From Patescibacteria group bacterium (lineage in GTDB: Bacteria > Patescibacteriota > Minisyncoccia > Minisyncoccales > RBG-13-36-15): DNA of 42,357 nt. The notes beneath the pieces were generated by a model that did no database searches, was not told the DNA's origin, and saw nothing but the letters and a program-made list of their open reading frames with translations. Location: positions 1 through 42,357 of the forward strand of contig JAHCSE010000007.1 of assembly GCA_018609195.1 (NCBI GenBank), read 5' to 3'. Numbering within the stretch: the first letter of the stretch is position 1; each line of letters opens with the position of its first letter. Below, piece after piece: positions 37,444 through 42,357 of this stretch. Made by a program: the position numbers and the translations under genes.

Positions 37444-38688
37444 TCAAGTGGAATCATTCTCTCCACTATCAGTGCTTCCACTATCATTATTGTTATTAGC
37501 TTCCTCGTCCACGCCAGAGTTTGAAGAATCATCATCAGGCAGATTACTTGAATCGTCTTCAGGAATAGTAGTTGGTTCTGAAAGAGTTTCTTCATCGCCC
37601 GAACTATTGCTCTCTGAACCATTCTCATTAGAATTATTATCTGTTATTTCTTCATTGGTAGATTCTTCAGTTCCTATTATTTCTGGAATATTATCTTCCT
37701 CTATTGTTTCCTCATTAGTTACTTCCTCCTCAGCGCTTATCTCATCTTCCTCAGAATCGCCATTTGTTATTTCTTCCTCTTGATTTCCCCCTTCAGAACC
37801 ATCATTTATTGTTCCATCAGTCGATGTTTCTTCACTTGAGATTTCTTCGTCAGAATTATCACTTACTATTTCTTCATTGACTTCCTCTTCAAGATTATCA
37901 TTTATTGTTTCTTCTTCAGTTACTTCTTCTTGAACGGGTATTTCTTCAGTAATTGTTTCTTGATTAGAATTGTCAGTTATTATTTCTTCATCGATTACTG
38001 GCTCTTCAGAAATAAAATGGGGATTATCGCCGGGATTCGACGAAGTTGAAGCAAAATAACTTTCTATTTCTTCCTGGTCAAAAAAACCTGAAGAGGGATT
38101 AAGGAAATTGGTCTGCCAGCCTTCAAAGACAAATTTTATCTGGCAGATTTTATTTTGAAAACTTGAACTATCAGGTAAAGACACTTTAAAATGCCAGGTA
38201 TCAATACCGGGCGGATCAATTATTTCCATGGCTGAAAGATTGAACCCCATCAAGCCCCTATTATATTTCTCTCCTCCCTCTAAATCAGCGACTAGTTCGA
38301 GGGTATTGCAGAAATCATCATCGCCTAAAATTTTCTCTGTCTCAACAGTGTATTGAAAAGAGAGTGTACCGTCATTTCTTACGTGAATGACCCGATTAAC
38401 CTCATCTCCTGGCTCTAAATTGAGCGTTTTTTGTAAGGGGACAAAATTATCCTGGCCAGAGCTCAAAGAAAAATCCAAAGCTCCAGCTGAAAGAATATTT
38501 CCTTCTGAGGTTTCAAGATCAGAAAAATTAGCCAGCGTTCCGCCAATAGCCAAAAGCCCGGTCCAGTTAAGGCCGATAATAATTAATAAACAGATAATTT
38601 TTATTGGCGCCTTATTCATAAAATATCTTGAAGAGGGGGTTTTTATCTTTAATTTTTCTGGCGGTATGATATCAAAAAATTTTTCCAT
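37444..38688 (-). CDS. TasA/CalY-like exported protein with long acidic repeat tail
   Basis: The N-terminus carries a SipW-type signal (LLAIGGTLANFSDLETSEGNILSAGALDF), the same pattern as in the two genes upstream, followed by a beta-rich domain of about 150 residues (LNLEPGDEVNRVIHVRNDGT). From about residue 215 to the end the chain is almost only Glu, Asp, Ser, Thr, Asn, Gly and Ile (EETINDNLEEEVNEEIVSDN), an extended and strongly negative tail that could bind Ca2+ or stretch away from the cell. A 23-residue extension precedes the signal; an ATG at 38619 is the alternative start. It is the last gene of the locus, 37 nt after the signal peptidase. Confidence 0.8.
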   Translation of the reverse strand: MEKFFDIIPPEKLKIKTPSSRYFMNKAPIKIICLLIIIGLNWTGLLAIGGTLANFSDLETSEGNILSAGALDFSLSSGQDNFVPLQKTLNLEPGDEVNRVIHVRNDGTLSFQYTVETEKILGDDDFCNTLELVADLEGGEKYNRGLMGFNLSAMEIIDPPGIDTWHFKVSLPDSSSFQNKICQIKFVFEGWQTNFLNPSSGFFDQEEIESYFASTSSNPGDNPHFISEEPVIDEEIITDNSNQETITEEIPVQEEVTEEETINDNLEEEVNEEIVSDNSDEEISSEETSTDGTINDGSEGGNQEEEITNGDSEEDEISAEEEVTNEETIEEDNIPEIIGTEESTNEEITDNNSNENGSESNSSGDEETLSEPTTIPEDDSSNLPDDDSSNSGVDEEANNNNDSGSTDSGENDST

Positions 38689-38724
38689 AATAAACGAATT
38701 AAAAATAAAGCAATAATTGTCCTA

Positions 38725-39240
38725 TTAGGTTTTTCTTTGCTCTTTCTTTTTTTTCACTTCTTTAAAAATTTTTTTAATTTCATCAAAAATAATGACGGCA
38801 GCTGGGATAATAATTATGGAAGCAAATCCTAAAGGTTTTTTGGCAAAATCCACGGCATAACCAAGATAAGGGACAGAAAATAAAATTTTGCCTATTACCT
38901 CGTCTTTTACTACTTTTCTCGCGTCTGGATCTTCATTAGCATCGCCTTTAGTAATATAAAAAGTCCCGCCTTCGCTAACTTCTAAATCAACAATTCGATG
39001 GCTGATTAGTTCTTGCCGCTTTTTTGGATTTACAAAAGTGATAACATCATTAATTTGGTAATCATCTATCGGTTTCACTATTACCACGCTCCCCATTTTA
39101 ATTGCAGGTTCCATGGAACCTGACTGAACAACCAGCAATTTATAATTACCGGTAATCGGAAAAACTGAAACAACCAGCAAAACCGCAATTGCGGCAATAG
39201 ACGCAATGAAAATATAATAAATAATTTTAAATAATTTCAT
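38725..39240 (-). CDS. ER-type signal peptidase I (SipW-like, family S26B)
   Basis: Membrane-bound protease that removes signal peptides. Catalytic Ser is in VQSGSMEPAI and the base is His in ISHRIVDL, the Ser-His dyad of archaeal, ER and SipW enzymes rather than the Ser-Lys dyad of ordinary bacterial LepB. KGDANEDPD and GKILFSVPYLGY complete the conserved boxes. It has one N-terminal and one C-terminal transmembrane segment (about 5-28 and 140-160). The ATG at 39240 (MKLFKIIYY) is preferred over the ORF-track start. Flanked by three genes with SipW-type signals, it is very probably their dedicated peptidase. Confidence 0.92.
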   Translation of the reverse strand: MKLFKIIYYIFIASIAAIAVLLVVSVFPITGNYKLLVVQSGSMEPAIKMGSVVIVKPIDDYQINDVITFVNPKKRQELISHRIVDLEVSEGGTFYITKGDANEDPDARKVVKDEVIGKILFSVPYLGYAVDFAKKPLGFASIIIIPAAVIIFDEIKKIFKEVKKKKEQRKT

Positions 39241-39288
39241 ATTTTTTAAAACCTTTACAGGCTGCCCCAAACCGCCCACAAGGATTTA

Positions 39289-39315
39289 TCCTCCGAAGCT
39301 TTTAGCGAAGGAGGA
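39289..39315. repeat. 27-nt palindromic element (copy 2)
   Basis: The reverse complement reads TCCTCCTTCGCTAAAAGC, close to the copy at 2278. TCCTCC/GGAGGA ends pair. It sits between the first TasA-like gene and the peptidase gene. Confidence 0.6.
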
Positions 39316-39370
39316 AAAGACGTTGAGGCAACCGAAAAGACTTCAAACATTACAGAATCAATGCTTATTA

Positions 39371-40138
39371 TTAGAGCTGGACATCTGAACACTCAAAATC
39401 AGGATTGTTTCTGACCTGCTCACCAAAGAGTACCACGTTAGCGGTAAAGGAATCTGTCTGCACCTCGTCTCCCATACCAGAACCATCACAGGTAACCACA
39501 CCAGTCGTGTTATTGACTGTTTGCGTTCCTGCACACCAGGTCAACGCTATATTTCTGGTAACATTTGGCACGAGCTCGGAAGTATCTGTAGAATTCGAAT
39601 CAAATATAACCACATAGGTTATATCGAAAAATGAATCCACAGCAAAGTTACCATTTGTGAGAAGCGCAGGCTCGTTGTTGCTCGTAGGATCGTAGACTTG
39701 ATTGCCGTTAAGATCCTCCCATGCAAACAAGTCTATGTTCTTAGACATTTCTCCAACAACTGAAGTGGTATCGCCAACTGCTGTTTCAGGTCCAGTCAGG
39801 ACGTTCTCTAAGTCAACCTTGTCATCGAGAAGCAAACAGGCGTACGCAGAATTCTTGGCAACATGCAGACTTATATGCCTTGTTCCATAATCTCCGGGCT
39901 TGATGTCATCAAACACGAAAAACTTCTCGCTCGTCAGGTCTTTGGCAGGGAAATTAGTACCGAGAAGGTCTGTCCCATTATATGAGGAACCATTACTATC
40001 TACAGTAATGTCAATACTCCCTGCGGTAATAATGTTTCCAGTTGAAGTCTCCGTATCATTGAAGAATGCAATCGTACCTCCAGCAACAACACCAGCAGCA
40101 ATCCCTATAATGCTTAAACTAATCAGGATTTTTTTCAT
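39371..40138 (-). CDS. TasA/CalY-family exported protein (paralogue 1)
   Basis: 255 aa. A SipW-dependent signal is clear: MKKILISLSIIGIAAGVVAG, then GTIAFFNDTETSTGNIITAGSIDI, with the conserved FxDTE-TSxGN-xxAGSIDI after the cleavage region. The mature part has FDDIKPGDYGTRHISLHV and a beta-sandwich pattern, as in TasA and camelysin, which assemble into extracellular fibres in Bacillus. Single Cys residues occur at ACLLL, TWCAG, VTCDG and FECSD. It lies 82 nt downstream of paralogue 2 and is probably co-transcribed with it. Codon use is richer in GC than the chromosome around it, as for highly expressed surface proteins. Fibre formation here is an inference. Confidence 0.88.
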   Translation of the reverse strand: MKKILISLSIIGIAAGVVAGGTIAFFNDTETSTGNIITAGSIDITVDSNGSSYNGTDLLGTNFPAKDLTSEKFFVFDDIKPGDYGTRHISLHVAKNSAYACLLLDDKVDLENVLTGPETAVGDTTSVVGEMSKNIDLFAWEDLNGNQVYDPTSNNEPALLTNGNFAVDSFFDITYVVIFDSNSTDTSELVPNVTRNIALTWCAGTQTVNNTTGVVTCDGSGMGDEVQTDSFTANVVLFGEQVRNNPDFECSDVQL

Positions 40139-40157
40139 GGTAGTTAGTTATCCCTCC

Positions 40158-40184
40158 CCCACCATTCTTCTTAAGAATGGTGGG
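40158..40184 (-). promoter_or_regulatory. 12-bp hairpin between the two TasA-like genes
   Basis: CCCACCATTCTT pairs perfectly with AAGAATGGTGGG around CTT. No long T run follows on the minus strand, so it looks like an RNA-stability or partial-termination element that could set different levels for the two products. Confidence 0.6.
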
Positions 40185-40220
40185 AAAAGAGAAAACTTAA
40201 ATCAATCAATTCAGTAAAGG

Positions 40221-41084
40221 TTAGCTGCCACAAACAAAGTTTTCGTTGTTTCGTGACTGAACCGCAGTAAAGGACATATCGCCCATTAAGCTATCTGACT
40301 GAGAAGCATTGTTTACAGATACACCATTACAGATAAATCCAGGGCCCTGTAATCCACCTGGATTTATAGGAAGGCCAGAACCATTTTGTGGGACTGGATT
40401 ACTGAAGTCGAAGCTACCGAAGCAAAATGCCTTGCCGATGTATTTGATTGTATCTCCTCCAGGGAATGGATCACCAATTTTCAGTGGATCGAATAAGTTA
40501 AACCTTGAGTCAACGATTGGGAATGTCTGTCCTGTGTTATTAACAACACCACGTGGAAGGTCGCTTGGAGTTCCTCTGAGCGCTATTTCCTCGCCGACTT
40601 CCAGTACATTATCTCCATCGTCTGCCCAGAAGATAAACTGAAGTTCTTTACCTAACTCACCGTTCCAGTCATCACCTATTGCACAGTTACGATCATCTCC
40701 AACCTCTGGCTCTGTACAAGTAACATCAGAATCCTTGGTGATAGTCAGGTTAGCACACACCCAGGAAGGATTGTTATCAACATGGATGCTAATTGTATCT
40801 TCTTCCCAGTCTCCAGGCTTTAAGTCGGTGTAGTTAAAGAAGAGATATTTACCACCTCCTGATGGTCCCTGACCATCACTAAGATCTGCTAGAGTCCAAG
40901 TAAAGTCGCTTTGCGCTACACCATTGAACCATGCAGTGTTATCAATCTTCAAGTCAATTGAACCTGCGGTGAAGGTGTTTCCTGTTGAAGTTTCTGTGTC
41001 GCTGAAGAAAGCAACAGTTCCACCAACAACAACAGCAGCGGCTAAAGCGATTACGCTCAAACTAATTAGGATTTTCTTGTTCAT
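40221..41084 (-). CDS. TasA/CalY-family exported protein (paralogue 2)
   Basis: 287 aa, with nearly the same signal region as paralogue 1 (MNKKILISLSVIALAAAVVVG, then GTVAFFSDTETSTGNTFTAGSIDL). The mature domain has the matching FNYTDLKPGDWEEDTISIHV and FIFWADDGDNVLEVGEE, the latter close to FAWEDLNGNQVYD in its neighbour. C-terminal ends are also alike (RNNENFVCGS against VRNNPDFECSD). It is first in the locus and so probably the major subunit, with the paralogue as minor or tip subunit; that ranking is speculative. A long structured leader precedes it. Confidence 0.88.
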   Translation of the reverse strand: MNKKILISLSVIALAAAVVVGGTVAFFSDTETSTGNTFTAGSIDLKIDNTAWFNGVAQSDFTWTLADLSDGQGPSGGGKYLFFNYTDLKPGDWEEDTISIHVDNNPSWVCANLTITKDSDVTCTEPEVGDDRNCAIGDDWNGELGKELQFIFWADDGDNVLEVGEEIALRGTPSDLPRGVVNNTGQTFPIVDSRFNLFDPLKIGDPFPGGDTIKYIGKAFCFGSFDFSNPVPQNGSGLPINPGGLQGPGFICNGVSVNNASQSDSLMGDMSFTAVQSRNNENFVCGS

Positions 41085-41640
41085 TGTTTTTTTGTTTAAT
41101 ATTAATTGTTACTTAAGTGGCTCGCCTTAGGTCCCTCCTACGCTGAAGCCTAAGGACTTCACCCTGTCTATCCTTCAAAAGCTTTTGGCGAAGGAGGACT
41201 TAGGGTAAGCCACTTCTTGATCGACCTTTGCTCCCTGCCCCGTAGGATATTGAAAATATTCCTGTGGGGCAAATAAAAATGGAGCCCAAGCTTTAACCCA
41301 TAAAAATTACGAGCTAAAACCTGAACTCCTTTCTTGAAAAAACAAAAACTTCTCCAGAAGAGGAAGTTTTTGCTGAGGAATTATGTTGACCTGACACAAA
41401 AACAGCACTACTTCCTTATCTCGTTCCTCCGCGAGATAGATTTTTGTATGTCATTATATTATTATTAAATAAAGAGAGAGTCAAGAAAGAGTTATCCACA
41501 CCCTGTGAGAAACTTTCTTTGGGCTCCCAAGTCAGGGAGGAATTCCATACCCTATAGGAGAGAAATCTCGCTACTGGGTTTACTAACTGGGCGCCCAAAG
41601 AAAATCTCCCTTGTCCGCCTAAATTTTACAAGATAAATTT
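41085..41640 (-). promoter_or_regulatory. long structured leader of the TasA-like locus
   Basis: No gene is seen. Reading along the minus strand there are a TATAAT near 41456-41461 with a distant TTGACT; a hairpin TATCTCG/CGAGATA exposing GGAGGA in its loop (41417-41438); a terminator-like hairpin AAAAACTT/AAGTTTTT (41344-41371); a hairpin TGCCCC/GGGGCA (41236-41271); and a large imperfect hairpin of about 100 nt (41113-41212) containing the third copy of the 27-nt palindrome. One more TTATCCACA lies at 41492-41500. Confidence 0.55.
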
Positions 41641-41654
41641 TGGCGGGCTTATAA

Positions 41655-41797
41655 AAATAAAAAAACACAGTCAAAAACTGTGTCAACAAAAAAACCACCT
41701 CCTTTCCTCTCTCCGACTCGGTTCTGTTTTCTGAGATCTCCTTTCATTATCTGAAAATTTCTCTCCTCTATCCCTCCTTGGTGGTTTAATGTTTTCA
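41655..41797 (-). ncRNA. candidate GGA-rich small RNA downstream of rplL
   Basis: About 140 nt between a good promoter (41804-41831) and a terminator (ACACAG/CTGTGT, then TTTTTTTATTTTT). The transcript is very purine-rich and has seven GGA triplets, several as AGGAGG or AAGGAG. AAACCACC near its 5' end can pair with GGTGGTTT just before the terminator, closing an approximately 80-nt loop that displays the GGA motifs. The ORF-track frame here (41649-41831) begins inside the promoter and is not convincing. Confidence 0.6.
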
Positions 41798-41803
41798 ATA
41801 ATA

Positions 41804-41831
41804 AATATAACAGACTAAGAAACTCTGTCAA
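41804..41831 (-). promoter_or_regulatory. sigma70-type promoter of the candidate small RNA
   Basis: On the minus strand TTGACA, 16 nt, TATATT, beginning 27 nt after the rplL stop. Confidence 0.7.
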
Positions 41832-41857
41832 GGATCTAAAATGTCCTACCTTTTGTC

Positions 41858-42316
41858 CTACTTCAGCTCAACTTTGGCTCCTGCTGTCTCTAATTTCTTT
41901 TTTATTTCCTCTGCCTCTTCTTTTTTGGCATTTTCTTTTACCATCTGAGGAGAACTGGCAGCTGCATCAACTAAATCTTTTGCTTCCTTTAAACCCTTTC
42001 CCGTAACATCCCGGACAACTTTAATCACTTCAATTTTCTTATCTCCAACTTCTTTCAGCTCAATATTGAAAACAGTCTTTTCTTCTGCGGCGGGAGCGGC
42101 CCCCTCAGCTCCTGTGACTGCAGTAGGGGCGGCTACAACCTGAGCTTGAGCGGTCACCCCAAACTTCTTTTCCAAAATCTTCACTAACTCTGCCAAATCC
42201 AAAACCGAAAGTTTTTCAATTTTTTCAACAAGATCTTTAAACTTCTCTGGAACTACTACTTTTTTCTCTGTTTTCGCAGATTTTTCGGAGTCTATTTTTT
42301 CTTTTTTTTCTGCCAT
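41858..42316 (-). CDS. rplL: 50S ribosomal protein bL12 (L7/L12)
   Basis: Stalk protein of the large subunit that recruits translation GTPases. The N-terminal dimerisation helices read [30 protein letters not shown], followed by an Ala-rich hinge ([18 protein letters not shown]). The C-terminal domain [41 protein letters not shown] is highly conserved. At 152 aa it is longer than the usual 120-130 because of a charged N-terminal extension ([20 protein letters not shown]). The usual upstream neighbour rplJ would lie beyond the window edge. Confidence 0.97.
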   Translation of the reverse strand: MAEKKEKIDSEKSAKTEKKVVVPEKFKDLVEKIEKLSVLDLAELVKILEKKFGVTAQAQVVAAPTAVTGAEGAAPAAEEKTVFNIELKEVGDKKIEVIKVVRDVTGKGLKEAKDLVDAAASSPQMVKENAKKEEAEEIKKKLETAGAKVELK

Positions 42317-42357
42317 ATTAATGATTAATTATTTGATTAACTATTGATTGACCTTTA

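Noticed and set aside
37448-37783. Plus-strand Ser-rich ORF of 111 aa.
   Set aside because: It is antisense to the Glu/Asp/Ser/Thr repeat tail of the exported protein; its composition follows from that tail.
41649-41831. 60-aa minus-strand ORF.
   Set aside because: It begins inside a promoter and runs through a terminator hairpin; the candidate small RNA explains the sequence better.
1-42357. CRISPR array, rRNA genes, prophage or insertion sequence with transposase.
   Set aside because: No regularly spaced repeats with unique spacers, no rRNA-like stretch and no transposase, integrase or phage structural ORF were found.
1-42357. Alternative genetic code with TGA as glycine, as in some CPR lineages.
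   Set aside because: dnaB and acpS end in TGA at the expected family length, and TGA is not found inside conserved frames.

Overview
The window looks like a chromosomal segment of an uncultured Candidate Phyla Radiation (Patescibacteria) bacterium. The base composition is AT-rich, genes are short and tightly packed, many starts have weak or no Shine-Dalgarno sequence, small GIY-YIG and GtrA proteins are present, and short palindromic repeats sit between and inside genes. Several genes end in TGA (dnaB, acpS), so the code is standard rather than the recoded code 25 of some CPR lineages. The exact lineage cannot be read from the sequence.

Layout. 1-5300: end of a thioredoxin-like gene, engB, a D,D-carboxypeptidase, an RRM RNA-binding protein with a long leader, two small unknown genes and a membrane-anchored GT51 glycosyltransferase, separated by intergenic DNA rich in dispersed repeats. 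5347-5876: tRNA-Gln with a GIY-YIG nuclease gene wedged between the intact tRNA and a duplicated, interrupted copy of its 5' part. 5881-12702: dnaX, two GtrA paralogues, cysS, a sigma-region-4 protein, dnaB and recR. 12705-21654: a long minus-strand gene string (P-type ATPase, amino-acid permease, cation exchanger, rmuC, rplU, acpS and a three-domain acyl-activating/ACP/acyltransferase protein). 21696-25445: fabF behind a palindromic operator-like site, a secreted protein, tRNA-Glu and three small genes. 25584-30606: a strong promoter with a short leader RNA, then the division and cell-wall cluster mraZ-rsmH-ftsL-ftsI-murF-like with MraZ-type boxes upstream. 30830-36305: a membrane-tethered Clp-type AAA+ protein, a membrane protein, tRNA-Val and a PP2C-like/propeller protein. 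36354-41084: a UDP-sugar dehydrogenase-like gene and a locus of one ER-type (SipW-like) signal peptidase with three TasA/CalY-type exported proteins, preceded by a long structured leader. 41655-42316: a candidate GGA-rich small RNA and rplL.

How it fits together. Three themes stand out. (1) Envelope building from limited means: a fused AMP-ligase/ACP/PlsC protein beside its own holo-ACP synthase suggests activation of scavenged fatty acids and transfer into phospholipid; the dcw genes, carboxypeptidase and GT51 enzyme make peptidoglycan; the SipW/TasA-like locus probably exports surface fibres. (2) Genome maintenance: dnaX, dnaB, recR and rmuC. (3) Many small palindromic or simple-sequence insertions, some in frame inside essential genes and some nested in one another. 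All functional statements rest on motifs read by eye; no database search was possible.
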